Below, in pieces: positions 20,023-29,724 of a DNA stretch of 64,000 nt. The notes under the pieces are model-generated. The model did no database searches and was not told where the DNA came from. It saw only the letters and a program-made list of their open reading frames with translations. The stretch comes from Frigidibacter oleivorans. GTDB taxonomy: Bacteria; Pseudomonadota; Alphaproteobacteria; Rhodobacterales; Rhodobacteraceae. The stretch spans positions 1 to 64,000 of the forward strand of contig NZ_RJRZ01000017.1 in the NCBI RefSeq assembly GCF_003993775.1, in the 5' to 3' direction. Each line of letters opens with the position of its first letter. Position 1 is the stretch's first letter. A program made the position numbers and the translations under genes.

Positions 20023-20670
20023 GTGGTCTTCAAGCGCCGCATCCCCCGGTCCTACCTGCAGGTGGTGACGCAGTTCTTCTATCCGCGCGGCGGCTGGCTG
20101 CGGGCGGCGACCTATACTTGGCACCGGCTGCGGCGCCTGCCGGACGAACCGCACCGCATCGCGCGCGGGGTGGGCGCAGGCATCTTCATCTCGTTCACGC
20201 CGCTCTTCGGCATCCATTTCTTCGGCGGCGGCCTGCTGGCCTGGCTGATCCGCGGCAATATCTTCGCGGCGCTGATCGGCACCTTCGCCGGCAATCCCGT
20301 CACCATCCCCTTCATCGCCATCAGCTCGGTCACGCTCGGCCGCTGGATGCTGGGGGTGGAAGGCGACACCGCCTTCCACGCCATCGTCGGGGCCTTTTCC
20401 CGCGCGACGCAGGAGATGTGGTGGAACGTCACCGCGATGTTCACCGACCGCGTCGCGCATTGGAGCGGGCTGGACCTGTTCTTCGACACGATCTTCCTGC
20501 CTTATCTGGTCGGGGGGCTGGTGCCGGGGCTGGCGGCGGGGATCGCCGGGCATTACCTGACCCTGCCGCTGATCGCCGCCTATCAGAAGCGGCGCGGGCG
20601 CAAGCTGCGCGAACGGGCGGAAAAGCTGCGCGCCGCCGCGCGGTCCCGCGCCGAAGGCGGGCCGGGCTGA
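20023..20670 (+). CDS. DUF2062 membrane protein
   Basis: 215-residue inner-membrane protein of the DUF2062 family with three or four predicted helices. The family signature is the sequence [21 protein letters not shown] followed by [10 protein letters not shown], near residues 46-95. The C-terminus is strongly basic. Function is unknown; the family often lies beside rsh and pdxJ in alphaproteobacteria. Translation begins at GTG with AAGG upstream, ten bases after the rsh stop, so it is probably cotranscribed with rsh. Confidence 0.85.
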   Translation: MVFKRRIPRSYLQVVTQFFYPRGGWLRAATYTWHRLRRLPDEPHRIARGVGAGIFISFTPLFGIHFFGGGLLAWLIRGNIFAALIGTFAGNPVTIPFIAISSVTLGRWMLGVEGDTAFHAIVGAFSRATQEMWWNVTAMFTDRVAHWSGLDLFFDTIFLPYLVGGLVPGLAAGIAGHYLTLPLIAAYQKRRGRKLRERAEKLRAAARSRAEGGPG

Positions 20671-20791
20671 ACGGCCCCTCCCCCCACCCTTTGCCCGTCC
20701 TTTGCCACGCATACAATTCGTCGATGGCCGTGCGGTTGCCGCCGCGCTAGGGTCCGGCCACCCCGGACCACAGCATGACGGCGCCGCACAG

Positions 20792-21553
20792 ATGACCGCA
20801 CCCACCGCCCCCCTTGGACGCCTTCGCCTCGGCGTCAACATCGACCATGTCGCCACCGTGCGGAACGCCCGCGGATCGGCCTATCCCGACCCGGTGCGCG
20901 CCGCGAAACTGGCCGAGGCCGCCGGCGCCGACGGCATTACCGCCCATCTGCGCGAGGATCGCCGCCATATCTCCGACGCGGATATCGAGGCGCTGATGGC
21001 GGCGCTGACCCTGCCCCTGAACTTCGAGATGGCGGCCACGGCCGAGATGCAGGCCATCGCCCTGCGCCACCGCCCCCACGCCGTCTGCATCGTTCCCGAA
21101 AAGCGCGAGGAGCGCACGACCGAAGGCGGGCTGGAAGTCGCGCGCGAGGAGAACCGGCTGGCGCATTTCATCGCCCCCCTGCGCGATGCCGGGTGCCGCG
21201 TGTCGATCTTCATCGCCGCCGATCCCCGCCAGATCGAGGCGGCCGCCCGCATCGGCGCGGCGGTGATCGAGCTGCACACCGGCGCCTATTGCGACCTGCA
21301 TGCGGAGGGGCAGATCGACCAGCGCGATGCCGAGCTCGCCCGGCTGCGGGACATGGCGGCCTTCGCGCATTCGCTGGGGCTGGAGGTGCATGCCGGCCAC
21401 GGGCTGACCTATGACACGGTGCAGCCGGTCGCGGCCTTTCCCGAGGTGATGGAGCTGAACATCGGTCATTTCCTGATCGGCGAGGCGATCTTCCGCGGGC
21501 TGGACCCGGCGATCCGGGAAATGCGGCGGCTGATGGACGCGGCGCGGGCCTGA
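20792..21553 (+). CDS. pdxJ: Pyridoxine 5'-phosphate synthase
   Basis: Condenses 1-deoxyxylulose 5-phosphate with 3-amino-2-oxopropyl phosphate to form pyridoxine 5'-phosphate. The 253-residue protein from the ATG at 20792 is a TIM barrel with [16 protein letters not shown], the HLREDRRHI block, the catalytic Glu of CIVPEKREE, and [11 protein letters not shown] plus [14 protein letters not shown] near the end. The frame extends upstream to 20702 but that part is not conserved. Vitamin B6 supply matters for PLP enzymes in the window such as GlyA and the PatB-like lyase. Confidence 0.95.
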   Translation: MTAPTAPLGRLRLGVNIDHVATVRNARGSAYPDPVRAAKLAEAAGADGITAHLREDRRHISDADIEALMAALTLPLNFEMAATAEMQAIALRHRPHAVCIVPEKREERTTEGGLEVAREENRLAHFIAPLRDAGCRVSIFIAADPRQIEAAARIGAAVIELHTGAYCDLHAEGQIDQRDAELARLRDMAAFAHSLGLEVHAGHGLTYDTVQPVAAFPEVMELNIGHFLIGEAIFRGLDPAIREMRRLMDAARA

Positions 21554-21559
21554 CCGGCC

Positions 21560-22453
21560 TCAGGCCATGAAGCCCGACCGCGCCAGTTCCGCCCGCAGCC
21601 ACAGGGCGAAGGCGCGCGCGGCAGGCCCGGGGCGGCGCGTCCCGGAGGTGACCAGCCAGTAGTGCAGGTCGGTCCCGACGAATCCCGGCGGCAGCGCCAC
21701 CAGCGTGCCCCGCTCCAGCGCATCGGCCGCCACCACCTCGAAGGCGAGAAACACCCCCGCGCCCGAGATCGCCGCGTCGAGGCAGAGCGAGGCGTCCGAG
21801 AAGACCGGCCCCTCGCCAAGCTGCAGATCGGCCAGGCCCTGCGGGGCGAGCCAGACCTCCCAGCCGAACATCGGCGCAGGCTCGCGGATCACCGGCAGCC
21901 GGGCCAGATCCGCCGGGCCCGCGAAGCGCGCCGCCAGGTCGGGGGCGCAGACCGCGGCCACGCGCTGGCGGAACAGCGGCTCGGCCCGCAGGCCGGGATA
22001 GGGCCCGCGGCCGACCCGGATGCAGAGATCGACATCCGATCGGTCGGGATCGGCCAGCGCCACATCGGCCTCGATCCGCACCTTCACCTCGGGATGGGCG
22101 CGCTGGAAGCCGGGCAGCCGCCAGATCAGCCAGCGCGAGGCCAGGATCGGCGCGACGGAGACGGTCAGCAGGTCGCCCCGCCCGGGATCGAGCCGGGCGA
22201 CGGCGGCGGCGATCTGGCCGAAGCCCGCACGCAGAAGCGGCGCGACCTCGGCCCCGGCCTCCGTCAGTTGCATCCCCTCGGGCTGGCGCAGGAACAGCGC
22301 GCGGCCAAGCGCCGCCTCGGTCCGGGCCACCTGCTGGCTGACCGCGCCGGGGGTCACGCCCAGTTCCGCGGCGGCCGCGCGAAGCGAGCCGAGCCGGGCC
22401 ACGGCCTCGACCGCGCGCAGGCCCGACAGGTGAAGGCGGTTCAGGGGCTGCAT
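21560..22453 (-). CDS. LysR-family transcriptional regulator (GcvA-like)
   Basis: 297-residue LysR regulator. The N-terminal helix-turn-helix (about 20-45, SLRAAAAELGVTPGAVSQQVARTE) and the effector domain with SVAPILASRWLIWRLPGF and LCIRVGRGPYPG resemble the GcvA/AmpR branch. It is convergent with pdxJ (six bases between stops) and divergent from a predicted 50-residue protein at 22544, a plausible direct target. The effector is unknown. Confidence 0.85.
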   Translation of the reverse strand: MQPLNRLHLSGLRAVEAVARLGSLRAAAAELGVTPGAVSQQVARTEAALGRALFLRQPEGMQLTEAGAEVAPLLRAGFGQIAAAVARLDPGRGDLLTVSVAPILASRWLIWRLPGFQRAHPEVKVRIEADVALADPDRSDVDLCIRVGRGPYPGLRAEPLFRQRVAAVCAPDLAARFAGPADLARLPVIREPAPMFGWEVWLAPQGLADLQLGEGPVFSDASLCLDAAISGAGVFLAFEVVAADALERGTLVALPPGFVGTDLHYWLVTSGTRRPGPAARAFALWLRAELARSGFMA

Positions 22454-22543
22454 TCAGAAAACCTTAACTCCGGCGCAGAAGAACTGGCCTTTTCGCGGGG
22501 TGCGACCTGCCTCAGATATTAAGCAGATTTGAAGGTGAAAGTC

Positions 22544-22696
22544 ATGATCTGGAAATTCCTGTTCCGCCGCCGCTTCCGCGGCTCTCCGGCTCCGGCCCCG
22601 CGACCGGGCGATGCGCTGCTGGATCACCCGGCGCTGGTCGGGCTCTGCCCCGCGCAGCTGGCCGACCTGCCGCTGCCCCGCCCCCGGCGGGGCTGA
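22544..22696 (+). CDS. Small hypothetical protein, 50 residues
   Basis: Short reading frame starting ATG at 22544 with a good ribosome site (AAGGTGA, six bases upstream) and ending TGA at 22696. The product begins [13 protein letters not shown], an aromatic and Arg-rich head, and ends with an acidic/Pro segment [12 protein letters not shown]. The final LADL pattern is faintly like the end of DUF1127 proteins, but the family cannot be assigned. It is divergent from the LysR gene 90 bases away, the usual position of a target gene. It is not in the size range normally called, so its reality depends on conservation. Confidence 0.5.
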   Translation: MIWKFLFRRRFRGSPAPAPRPGDALLDHPALVGLCPAQLADLPLPRPRRG

Positions 22697-22794
22697 CCGC
22701 GCGGGCGACCCGCCTCCCCAAGCGCTTGGGCCGCTTGCGCCGCGCCGCGGATGCGGGGATACCTGCCCGGCCAGCCAGCAGCCCGGAGCGCGCC

Positions 22795-23244
22795 GTGATC
22801 CTCGGCATCGGAACAGACCTTGCCAATATCGACCGGATCGCCGCGACGCTGGACCGCTTCGGCGACAGGTTCCGCAACCGCGTCTTCACGCCCACGGAAC
22901 AGCGCCGCGCCGAACGCCGGGCCGATGTCGCGGGCACCTATGCCAAACGCTGGGCGGCGAAAGAGGCATGTTCCAAGGCGCTCGGCACCGGGCTGCGCAT
23001 GGGCATCGCCTGGCGCGACATGGCGGTGACGAACCTGCCCACCGGCCAGCCGGTGATGGCGCTGACCGGCTGGGCCGCCGAACGGCTGGCCGCCATGACC
23101 CCGCCGGGGCATGAGGCGGTGGTGCATGTCAGCCTGACGGACGATCACCCCTGGGCGCAGGCTTTCGTGGTGATCGAGGCGCGTCCGCTGGCGGCAGCGG
23201 CAGCGGCAGAGCCGGCCCCCGGACCTCACGCCCCCGAAACTTGA
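22795..23244 (+). CDS. acpS: Holo-[acyl-carrier-protein] synthase
   Basis: Transfers 4'-phosphopantetheine from CoA to acyl carrier protein. Translation probably starts at the GTG 22795 with GGAG upstream, giving 149 residues beginning with the diagnostic [14 protein letters not shown]. The metal ligands are Asp8 and Glu57 ([16 protein letters not shown]). The longer frame back to 22726 is not conserved. The Ala-rich C-terminal tail is about ten residues beyond the family core. It precedes lepB and rnc, a standard order in this lineage. Confidence 0.93.
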   Translation: MILGIGTDLANIDRIAATLDRFGDRFRNRVFTPTEQRRAERRADVAGTYAKRWAAKEACSKALGTGLRMGIAWRDMAVTNLPTGQPVMALTGWAAERLAAMTPPGHEAVVHVSLTDDHPWAQAFVVIEARPLAAAAAAEPAPGPHAPET

Positions 23245-23298
23245 CTCCCCGCGCCCCCCGCCGCATGTAGCGCGGGACGCAGGGCGGCACAGGGCATC

Positions 23299-24099
23299 AT
23301 GGCACTCGGATTTTCTAAGAAGGCAAAGAAGGACGAAGGCGGGATCGTCGAGACGGTCAAGACCGTCGTCTACGCGCTGCTGATCGCCGGCATCTTCCGC
23401 ACGCTGTTCTTCCAGCCGTTCTGGATCCCCTCGGGCTCGATGAAGGACACGCTGCTGATCGGCGATTTCCTCTTCGTCAACAAGATGGCCTATGGCTATT
23501 CTCGCTATTCCTGCCCCTTCTCGATCTGCCCGATCTCGGGGCGCATCCTCGCCTCGGACCCCGAACGCGGCGACGTGGTGGTGTTCAAGCATCCCGCCAA
23601 CGGCACCGACTTCATCAAGCGGCTGATCGGCCTGCCCGGCGATACGGTGCAGATGCGCGAGGGGCGGCTCTACCTCAACGGCCAGCCGGTCGAGGTCGCC
23701 GATGCCGGCACCTTCGAGGAGATCAAGGAACCGCAGGGCCCGCAGGGCATCCAGCCCCGCTGCGCCAACGACCCGGTCGGGCTGGGCGGCACCTGCATCA
23801 AGGAACGCCAGACCGAAACGCTGCCCAATGGGGTCAGCCATGACGTGCTGAACATCGGCGACGGCTGGGCGGACAACACGCCCGTCTTCACGGTTCCTCC
23901 GGGCCACTACTTCTTCATGGGCGACAACCGCGACAACAGCCAGGACAGCCGCTTTGCGCTGGCCGCCGACGGCGTCGGCATGGTGCCCGCGGAATTCCTC
24001 GTCGGCCGGGCCGACCGCATCATGTTCTCGGCCGCCGGCCGCAGCCTGTTCTTCTTCTGGACATGGCGCGGCGACCGTTTCTTCAAGGCGGTCGAGTGA
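23299..24099 (+). CDS. lepB: Signal peptidase I
   Basis: Membrane protease that cuts signal peptides from exported proteins. A single N-terminal membrane helix (about 19-40) precedes the catalytic Ser47 in [10 protein letters not shown], the general-base Lys107 in [12 protein letters not shown], and the family's [11 protein letters not shown] box near 211. The insert around residues 65-85 with three cysteines ([11 protein letters not shown]) is typical of alphaproteobacterial enzymes. Its TGA overlaps the GTG start of rnc, so the two are coupled. Confidence 0.95.
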   Translation: MALGFSKKAKKDEGGIVETVKTVVYALLIAGIFRTLFFQPFWIPSGSMKDTLLIGDFLFVNKMAYGYSRYSCPFSICPISGRILASDPERGDVVVFKHPANGTDFIKRLIGLPGDTVQMREGRLYLNGQPVEVADAGTFEEIKEPQGPQGIQPRCANDPVGLGGTCIKERQTETLPNGVSHDVLNIGDGWADNTPVFTVPPGHYFFMGDNRDNSQDSRFALAADGVGMVPAEFLVGRADRIMFSAAGRSLFFFWTWRGDRFFKAVE

Positions 24100-24785
24100 A
24101 GCTGGCGGGCGATCTTCACGCCTTTCAGGCCCGGATCGGGCATGACTTCCGGCGGCCCGAGCTTCTGGTTCGGGCCGTCACGCATTCCTCGCTGTCTTCG
24201 GCGGTGCGGCCCTCGAACGAGCGGCTGGAGTTTCTGGGCGACCGGGTGCTGGGCCTCGCCATCGCCGAGGCGCTGTTCGCCGCCGACCGGGGCGCGGCCG
24301 AGGGCCAGCTTGCCCCCCGGTTCAACGCGCTGGTGCGGCTGGAAACCTGCGCCGCCGTGGCGCGCGAGGTGGGTCTGGGCGAGGTGCTGAAACTCGGCCG
24401 GTCCGAGATGATGACCGGCGGGCGACGCAAGGACGCCCTTCTGGGCGACGCGATGGAGGCGGTGATCGCCGCCGTCTATCTGGATGCGGGGTTCGAGCCG
24501 GCGCGGGATCTGGTGCTGCGCCTCTGGGGCAGCCGGATCGCCGAGGCCGCGGACCGCGCCCGCGACGCGAAATCGAGCCTGCAGGAATGGGCGCAGGCGC
24601 GCGGCATGAAGCTGCCCGTCTATACGGTGATCGACCGCGAGGGCGCCGATCACGACCCCCGCTTCACCGTCGAGGTGCGGGTGGATACAGGCGACGCGGC
24701 CACCGCCACCGCCGGATCGAAACGCGCGGCGGAACAGGCGGCGGCGCAGGCGCTGCTGGACCGGCTGGAGGGCGAGAATGACTGA
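24096..24785 (+). CDS. rnc: Ribonuclease III
   Basis: Double-strand-specific endoribonuclease for rRNA and mRNA processing. Starting at the GTG 24096 that overlaps the lepB stop (GTGA), the product has 229 residues: a catalytic domain with the signature [14 protein letters not shown] (Arg where most enzymes have Ser) and [14 protein letters not shown] with the catalytic Asp/Glu, then a dsRNA-binding domain from about 155 ([12 protein letters not shown] to the C-terminus). It overlaps era by eight bases. An ATG at 24063 within lepB is in frame but not supported. Confidence 0.94.
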   Translation: MKLAGDLHAFQARIGHDFRRPELLVRAVTHSSLSSAVRPSNERLEFLGDRVLGLAIAEALFAADRGAAEGQLAPRFNALVRLETCAAVAREVGLGEVLKLGRSEMMTGGRRKDALLGDAMEAVIAAVYLDAGFEPARDLVLRLWGSRIAEAADRARDAKSSLQEWAQARGMKLPVYTVIDREGADHDPRFTVEVRVDTGDAATATAGSKRAAEQAAAQALLDRLEGEND

Positions 24786-25719
24786 CCTGACCGAAGACGA
24801 CACCCCCGCGTCCGGCCCCACCCGCGCGGGCTTCGTCGCGCTGATCGGCGAGCCGAATGCCGGCAAGTCGACGCTGCTGAACCGCATGGTCGGGGCCAAG
24901 GTCTCGATCGTCACCCACAAGGTGCAGACCACCCGCGCCCGCATCCGGGGTGTCTGCATGGCGGGGCAGTCGCAGATCGTCTTCGTCGACACGCCGGGCC
25001 TGTTCCGCCCGCGCCGCCGGCTCGACCGGGCGATGGTCGCCGCCGCCTGGGGCGGGGCCGCGGATGCCGATGCCATCGTCCTGCTGATCGAGGCGCATCG
25101 CGGCCTGACCGAGGGCGTGAAGACCATCCTCGACGCGCTGGTGCATCGCGCCGGCGGCCGGCCCGTCGCGCTGGCCATCAACAAGATCGACCGGGTGAAG
25201 GCCGAGACCCTGCTGGGCCTGTCGGAACGGATGAACGAGGCCTTCGCCTTCAACCGGACCTTCATGATCTCGGCCGAGAAGGGCTATGGCGTCGACGACC
25301 TGCGCGACTGGCTGGCAGGCGAGGTGCCCGAAGGCCCGTGGCTGTACCCCGAGGACCAGATCGCCGACCTGCCGATGCGGATGATCGCGGCCGAGATCAC
25401 GCGCGAGAAGCTGACCCTGCGCCTGCACGAGGAAATCCCCTACCAGCTGACGGTCGAGACCGAGAAATGGGAAGAACGGCAGGACGGATCGGCCCGGGTG
25501 GACCAGATCGTCTATGTCGCCCGCGACGGCCACAAGGGCATCGTGCTGGGCAAGGGCGGCGAGACGATCAAGGGCATCTCCACCGCCGCCCGCGCCGAAC
25601 TGGCCGAATTCATGGGTCGGCCGGTGCACCTGTTCCTGCAGGTCAAGGTCCGGCCCAACTGGCTGGAAGAGGCGGAACGCTATTCGGAAATGGGCCTCGA
25701 TTTCCGCGACGGCGACTGA
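24778..25719 (+). CDS. era: GTPase Era
   Basis: Essential GTPase that helps 16S rRNA maturation and 30S assembly. The 313-residue protein has G1 GEPNAGKST near 24-32, G3 DTPG, G4 NKID and a C-terminal KH domain with [15 protein letters not shown]. It overlaps rnc upstream and its TGA overlaps the start of the DUF1491 gene, so rnc-era-DUF1491 form one coupled unit. Confidence 0.96.
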   Translation: MTDLTEDDTPASGPTRAGFVALIGEPNAGKSTLLNRMVGAKVSIVTHKVQTTRARIRGVCMAGQSQIVFVDTPGLFRPRRRLDRAMVAAAWGGAADADAIVLLIEAHRGLTEGVKTILDALVHRAGGRPVALAINKIDRVKAETLLGLSERMNEAFAFNRTFMISAEKGYGVDDLRDWLAGEVPEGPWLYPEDQIADLPMRMIAAEITREKLTLRLHEEIPYQLTVETEKWEERQDGSARVDQIVYVARDGHKGIVLGKGGETIKGISTAARAELAEFMGRPVHLFLQVKVRPNWLEEAERYSEMGLDFRDGD

Positions 25720-26060
25720 TGGCGGCCGAGGCGCGGCTGGCCACCCATGTCTGGGTCGGGGCCTATCTGGCGCGGCTGCGGCTGGCCGACATCCCGGTCT
25801 ATGTCACCGCGAAGGGCGATCCGGACGCGGGCACGGTGATCGTGAAATGCGCCACGCTGGACGGGCAGGCCCGCGCCTATCACCGCAGCTATGACCTCGC
25901 CGCGGGTGCCCGGGTCTGGGTCCTGCTGGCCGAGGGGCCGGAGCCCGAGGTGGATGCCGTCCTCGCCCGCCAGCGCGGCCGCGACCGCGACCTGTGGCTG
26001 ATCGAGATCGAGAGCCGCGACGGGCGCACCCTGCTCGACGAACCCGGCCTCGCCGGCTGA
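25719..26060 (+). CDS. DUF1491 family protein
   Basis: 113-residue protein of the DUF1491 family, which is largely restricted to alphaproteobacteria. The sequence [22 protein letters not shown], followed by [12 protein letters not shown] and the [10 protein letters not shown] block, matches what I know of that family. It starts with the ATG overlapping the era stop. Function is unknown; the context with era and rnc suggests a role in RNA or ribosome processes, but that is only inference. Confidence 0.75.
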   Translation: MAAEARLATHVWVGAYLARLRLADIPVYVTAKGDPDAGTVIVKCATLDGQARAYHRSYDLAAGARVWVLLAEGPEPEVDAVLARQRGRDRDLWLIEIESRDGRTLLDEPGLAG

Positions 26061-26118
26061 CGCCCCGCTGTTGACGCGCCCGCCCCGCCTGCCTAGACCG
26101 CGACGCGAAGGAGACGCG

Positions 26119-26595
26119 ATGCCCGACCTGTTCGCCTATACCGACGGTGCCTGTTCCGGCAATCCCGGCCCCGGGGGCTGGGGCGTGCTGCTTCTGGCGC
26201 GCGAGGGCGAGGCGGTGGTGAAGGAACGCAGCCTGTCGGGCGGCGAGGCGCTGACCACCAACAACCGGATGGAACTGCTGGCGGCGATTTCCGCGCTGGA
26301 GGCGCTGTCGCGCGCCTCGGACGTGACCGTCGTCACCGACTCGGCCTATGTGAAGAACGGCGTCACCGGCTGGATCCACGGCTGGAAGCGGAACGGCTGG
26401 CGCACCTCGGACGGCAAGCCGGTGAAGAATGTCGACCTGTGGCAGCGGCTCGACGCGGCGCAGGCCCGGCACCGGGTGACGTGGCGCTGGATCAAGGGCC
26501 ATGCGGGGCACGCGGAAAACGAACGCGCCGACGAACTGGCCCGCGCCGGCATGGCGCCCTTCAAGCCGGCGAAGGCGAAGGCCGCGCGGGGATGA
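26119..26595 (+). CDS. rnhA: Ribonuclease HI
   Basis: Degrades RNA in RNA-DNA hybrids. The product from the ATG at 26119 (AAGGAGA upstream) has 158 residues with catalytic acids Asp9 ([14 protein letters not shown]), Glu52 (NNRMELLA), Asp74 (VVTDSAYV) and a C-terminal Asp in NERADELA, plus the HAGHAENE segment with the conserved His. The last 15 residues are Lys/Ala-rich. Its stop overlaps the start of the TRIC-type gene (ATGA). Confidence 0.95.
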   Translation: MPDLFAYTDGACSGNPGPGGWGVLLLAREGEAVVKERSLSGGEALTTNNRMELLAAISALEALSRASDVTVVTDSAYVKNGVTGWIHGWKRNGWRTSDGKPVKNVDLWQRLDAAQARHRVTWRWIKGHAGHAENERADELARAGMAPFKPAKAKAARG

Positions 26596-27236
26596 GCCCG
26601 CAGGCGCTGGCCATGACGCTGGACCATGCCGCGGTGCTGGTCTTCGCGCTGACCGGCGCGCTGGTGGCGAGCCGGTCGCAGCTCGACCTCGTGGGCTTCG
26701 TGTTCATGGCGGCGCTGACGGCGGTGGGTGGCGGCACGCTGCGCGACCTGATCCTCGGCCGCGATCCGGTGTTCTGGGTGGCCGCGCCGCAATTCGTGCT
26801 GATCGCGGCGGCGGCTGCGGTGCTGGTGTTCTTTACCGCGCATCTGCTGGAAAGCCGCTACCGGGTGCTCCTGTGGCTCGATGCCTGCGCGCTGGCGGTG
26901 GCGGTGCCGGCCGGGGTGGCGGTGGCGGCGGATCTGGGCCACGGGCCGGTGATCGTGGCGCTGTGCGGCGTCGTCACCGGCAGCTTCGGCGGGCTGATGC
27001 GCGACGTGGTCGCGAACGAGGTGCCGCTGGTGCTGAAACAGGGCGAGCTCTATCTGTCCGCCGCGCTCGGCGGGGCGCTGGCGGCGCTGGCGCTTGCCGC
27101 GCTCGGCCTGCCGCAGATCGCGGCATTGTCGGCCTGCGGGATCGTCACCTTCGGCCTGCGCGCGGGAAGCCTGCGCTTCGGCTGGCGGCTGCCGGTCTAC
27201 CGCCCGCGCCCGCCGCGCCACAAGCCGGGCGCCTGA
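26592..27236 (+). CDS. TRIC-type (UPF0126/YadS) membrane protein
   Basis: 214-residue integral membrane protein with about seven helices in two homologous repeats. The repeats carry the family signatures [13 protein letters not shown] (about 46-58) and [20 protein letters not shown] (about 130-149). Bacterial members are trimeric cation channels related to the TRIC channels of animals; transport of glycine has been proposed for some relatives. The start is the ATG overlapping the rnhA stop. The longer frame from 26439 runs through rnhA and is not real. Confidence 0.85.
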   Translation: MSPQALAMTLDHAAVLVFALTGALVASRSQLDLVGFVFMAALTAVGGGTLRDLILGRDPVFWVAAPQFVLIAAAAAVLVFFTAHLLESRYRVLLWLDACALAVAVPAGVAVAADLGHGPVIVALCGVVTGSFGGLMRDVVANEVPLVLKQGELYLSAALGGALAALALAALGLPQIAALSACGIVTFGLRAGSLRFGWRLPVYRPRPPRHKPGA

Positions 27237-27288
27237 CCCGCCCCGTGCCTCTACCAGCTTCTTGTCGGCGCAAATATCCTCCGCGGGT

Positions 27289-27309
27289 GCGGGGGTGGAA
27301 AACCCCCGC
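27289..27309. repeat. GC-rich hairpin, possible dispersed intergenic element
   Basis: Arms GCGGGGGT (27289-27296) and ACCCCCGC (27302-27309) flank a GGAAA loop, between convergent genes. The preceding CGCAAATATCCTCCG followed by such a stem is a pattern I associate with recurrent intergenic elements in Rhodobacteraceae genomes. It may end transcription from both sides, though no T tract is present. Confidence 0.4.
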
Positions 27310-27322
27310 TGCGCCGGCGCCG

Positions 27323-27499
27323 CTATCGCGCCGCCACGGGCGTGCCCCAATGCTGCGCCGCCAGCAGCGCGGCGCAGGCCAGCACGATCCAGCCGCCGGG
27401 CCGGGTGATCAGCCAGAAGCCCGCCCGGACCAGCCGCCAGAACAGGAAGGCTGCGAGCATCGCGGCCAGACCCCACAGCAGGGTTCGGATCAGGCTCAC
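27323..27499 (-). CDS. Small membrane protein, 58 residues
   Basis: Short frame from the GTG at 27499, which overlaps the stop of the upstream YeaQ-like gene (GTGA), so it is translationally coupled to it. The product has two hydrophobic stretches (about 3-20 and 36-48) separated by RLVRAGFWLITRPGG. No family recognised. Coupling and hydrophobicity make it likely to be real and to work in the membrane with its neighbour. Confidence 0.6.
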   Translation of the reverse strand: MSLIRTLLWGLAAMLAAFLFWRLVRAGFWLITRPGGWIVLACAALLAAQHWGTPVAAR

Positions 27500-27735
27500 C
27501 GCCGGCGGCCCCGGCCCTGCCACAGCCAGATCAGCAGCAGCGCGCCCGCCACCGCGCCCAGAAGGACCGCGATCCAGCCCAGCACCGCAGCCACCACCCG
27601 CAGCAGCAGCCCGCCCAGCACGGCGCCGACGATCCCCAGCCCGACGGTCAGTAGCGGATCCTCGCCGATGCGCAGCATCCGCGCCGCCAGATAGCCGGCC
27701 GCCGCGCCGATGATGATGAGGGTCAGAATGCCCAA
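27496..27735 (-). CDS. GlsB/YeaQ/YmgE-like stress membrane protein
   Basis: 79-residue membrane protein. The N-terminal half (GILTLIIIGAAAGYLAARML and LGIVGAVLGGLLL) resembles the transglycosylase-associated GlsB/YeaQ/YmgE family with its glycine-zipper helices. The start is TTG at 27735, supported by a perfect AGGAGG seven bases upstream; no ATG or GTG fits better. The family is often stress-induced; role unknown. It is followed by a coupled 58-residue membrane protein. Confidence 0.7.
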   Translation of the reverse strand: MGILTLIIIGAAAGYLAARMLRIGEDPLLTVGLGIVGAVLGGLLLRVVAAVLGWIAVLLGAVAGALLLIWLWQGRGRRR

Positions 27736-27795
27736 GCCAGACCTCCTGCAAGAATTGCCGCGATCATGCGCCGAAGCGGGCGGGAAGGGAATCCC

Positions 27796-28695
27796 TCAGC
27801 CCAGCCTCCCGGGCAGCACCAGCCCGCGCAGCACCTCGGCCGCCGGCATCGGCCGCTTGCCCTCGCGCTGCGCCTCGGTCACCTCGACGGCGCCGGTGCC
27901 GCAGGCGATGGTGAAGCCGTCCAGTACCTGACCCGGCGCGCCCTGCCCCGCGGCGACGCGGGACCGCAGCAGCTTCACCCGCTCGCCGGCCACCTCGCAC
28001 CAGGCGCCGGGAAAGGGCGACAGGCCGCGGATCAGCCGGTCCACCCGGTCTGCCGGCTGCGTCCAGTCGATCCGCGCCTCGGCCTTGTCGATCTTCGCGG
28101 CATAGGTCACGCCGTCCTCGGGCTGCGGCTCGGCCCGCAGGTCGGCCAGCCGGTCCAGCGCCGTCACGATCAGCCGCGCCCCCGTGGCCGCCAGCCGGTC
28201 ATGCAGGTCGCCGGTCGTGTCCCCGGCCGCGATCGGCATCGCCTCGCGCAGCAGCACCGGCCCGGTATCCAGCCCTGCCTCCATCCGCATGATGCAGATG
28301 CCGGTCTCCGCGTCCCCCGCCATGATCGCCCGGTGGATCGGCGCGGCCCCGCGCCAGCGCGGCAGTAGCGAGGCATGGATGTTGAGGCACCCCTGCCGCG
28401 GCGCGTCCAGCACCGGCTGCGGCAGGATCAGCCCGTAGGCCACCACCACCGCCACATCGGCATCCAGCGCGGCAAAGTCGGCCTGCGCCTCGGCCCCCTT
28501 CAGCGACAGGGGGTGGCGCACCGGCAGGCCCATCGCCTCGGCCGCCGCCTGCACCGGCGAGGGGCGGTCCTTCTTGCCCCGCCCCGCCGGGCGCGGCGGC
28601 TGGCAATAGACGCAGGCGATCTCGTGCCCCGCCGCGGCCAGCGCCTGCAGTACCGGCACCGAGAAGGCGGGCGTGCCCATGAACACCACCCGCAT
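27796..28695 (-). CDS. fmt: Methionyl-tRNA formyltransferase
   Basis: Formylates initiator Met-tRNA using 10-formyl-THF. From the ATG at 28695 the protein has 299 residues and shows [16 protein letters not shown], the catalytic [20 protein letters not shown] block and [12 protein letters not shown], followed by the C-terminal OB-like domain. Its ATG overlaps the stop of the adjacent degenerate def gene (ATGA). The three def genes upstream and fmt form one minus-strand operon, linking addition and removal of the N-formyl group. Confidence 0.95.
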   Translation of the reverse strand: MRVVFMGTPAFSVPVLQALAAAGHEIACVYCQPPRPAGRGKKDRPSPVQAAAEAMGLPVRHPLSLKGAEAQADFAALDADVAVVVAYGLILPQPVLDAPRQGCLNIHASLLPRWRGAAPIHRAIMAGDAETGICIMRMEAGLDTGPVLLREAMPIAAGDTTGDLHDRLAATGARLIVTALDRLADLRAEPQPEDGVTYAAKIDKAEARIDWTQPADRVDRLIRGLSPFPGAWCEVAGERVKLLRSRVAAGQGAPGQVLDGFTIACGTGAVEVTEAQREGKRPMPAAEVLRGLVLPGRLG

Positions 28696-29195
28696 CAGCG
28701 CCGTCCCAGCTTCTGCGCCTTGGCGACCAGCATCTTGCGGCGCAGCGGCGTCAGGTGATCGACATAGAGCCGGCCGTTCAGATGGTCGATCTGGTGCTGG
28801 ACGCTGGTGGCCCACAGTCCGACGAAATCGCGGTCCTCGACCTCGCCCGCCTCGTTCAGGTATCGCACCGTCACCGCGCGGGGCCGTTCGATCACCGCCG
28901 ACACGCCCGGCAGGTTGGGCGAGGCTTCCTCGTGCCGGCGCAGCTGCACCGAGGCGTGCAGCACCTCGGGATTGGCCATCCGCACCGCCTGCCCGCGCTT
29001 GTCCGAGGCATCGACCACGGCCAGCCGCATCAGGATGCCGATCTGCGGCGCGGCCAGGCCCACCCCCGGCATCGCGTCCATCGTCTCGACCATGTCGTCC
29101 CAGATCATCCGGACGGTTTCGGTCACCGCGGCCACCGGTTCGGCGGGCTGGTGCAGCCGACGGTCGGCATAGGGCAGGAAGGGCCGGACGGTCAT
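28695..29195 (-). CDS. Peptide deformylase-like protein with degenerate active site
   Basis: 166-residue member of the peptide deformylase fold, third of three tandem copies. Motif I GLAAPQ is intact at 46-51. Motif II, normally EGCLS, reads EASPN with Ser92 in place of the metal-binding Cys, and motif III, normally HExxH, reads HQIDH with Gln135 replacing the catalytic Glu. The metal centre and chemistry should be lost or altered, so it is probably not an active deformylase but a paralogue with another role. I chose the Met at 29195 (GAGGG upstream); the frame extends seven codons further into the neighbouring stop. The reading frame is otherwise undamaged, arguing for retained function. Confidence 0.85.
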   Translation of the reverse strand: MTVRPFLPYADRRLHQPAEPVAAVTETVRMIWDDMVETMDAMPGVGLAAPQIGILMRLAVVDASDKRGQAVRMANPEVLHASVQLRRHEEASPNLPGVSAVIERPRAVTVRYLNEAGEVEDRDFVGLWATSVQHQIDHLNGRLYVDHLTPLRRKMLVAKAQKLGRR

Positions 29196-29205
29196 GCGCG
29201 CGCCC

Positions 29206-29724
29206 TCATGCGCCATGCGCCGCCCGCGCCGCCAGCTCCTTCAGCTGCGGGGCGAGGATCGTGCGGATCTCGTCGGTGGTGCGGTCGATATGCAGGATGC
29301 CGTCCAGATGGTCGAGTTCGTGCTGCACGCAGGTCGCCTCGAACCCCTCGAACTCCGCTACCGTCCAGGCCTCGTCGAGGCCCTGCCAGCGCAGCTTCAC
29401 CCGGTCGGGCCGCGTCACCGGCACCATCAGGCCCGGCACCGACAGGCAGCCCTCCTCGCGCGTGGCCTCGCCTTCGGCGAACACGATCTGCGGGTTGACG
29501 ATCACGCGCGGGTCGGGCGTGCCGTCCTTCCAGCCGCAATCCATCACGAACAGCCGCAGCATCGCCCCCACCTGCGGCCCGGCCAGCCCCCGGCCCGGCG
29601 CGGCATACATCGTTTCCAGCATGTCTTCGGCCAGATGGCGCAGCGCCGCGTCGAAGACCGCGACCTCGCCCGCGCGTTCGGCCAGCCGCCGGTCGGGCCA
29701 TTGGACGATGGGCAGCACCGCCAT
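29206..29724 (-). CDS. def: Peptide deformylase (second copy)
   Basis: 172-residue deformylase, middle copy. Motif I is GLAGPQ (46-51, Gly where GLAAPQ is usual), motif II EEGCLSVPG with Cys93, and motif III QHELDH with His135, Glu136 and His139, so metal ligands and catalytic Glu are kept. The ATG at 29724 overlaps the stop of the first copy (ATGA). It may have a different substrate range from the first copy. It is about as long as the canonical enzyme. Confidence 0.9.
   Translation of the reverse strand: MAVLPIVQWPDRRLAERAGEVAVFDAALRHLAEDMLETMYAAPGRGLAGPQVGAMLRLFVMDCGWKDGTPDPRVIVNPQIVFAEGEATREEGCLSVPGLMVPVTRPDRVKLRWQGLDEAWTVAEFEGFEATCVQHELDHLDGILHIDRTTDEIRTILAPQLKELAARAAHGA

Noticed and set aside
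17478-20042. 854-residue minus-strand open frame
   Set aside because: Antisense to rsh and rpoZ, which have full conserved domains; no domain in the shadow.
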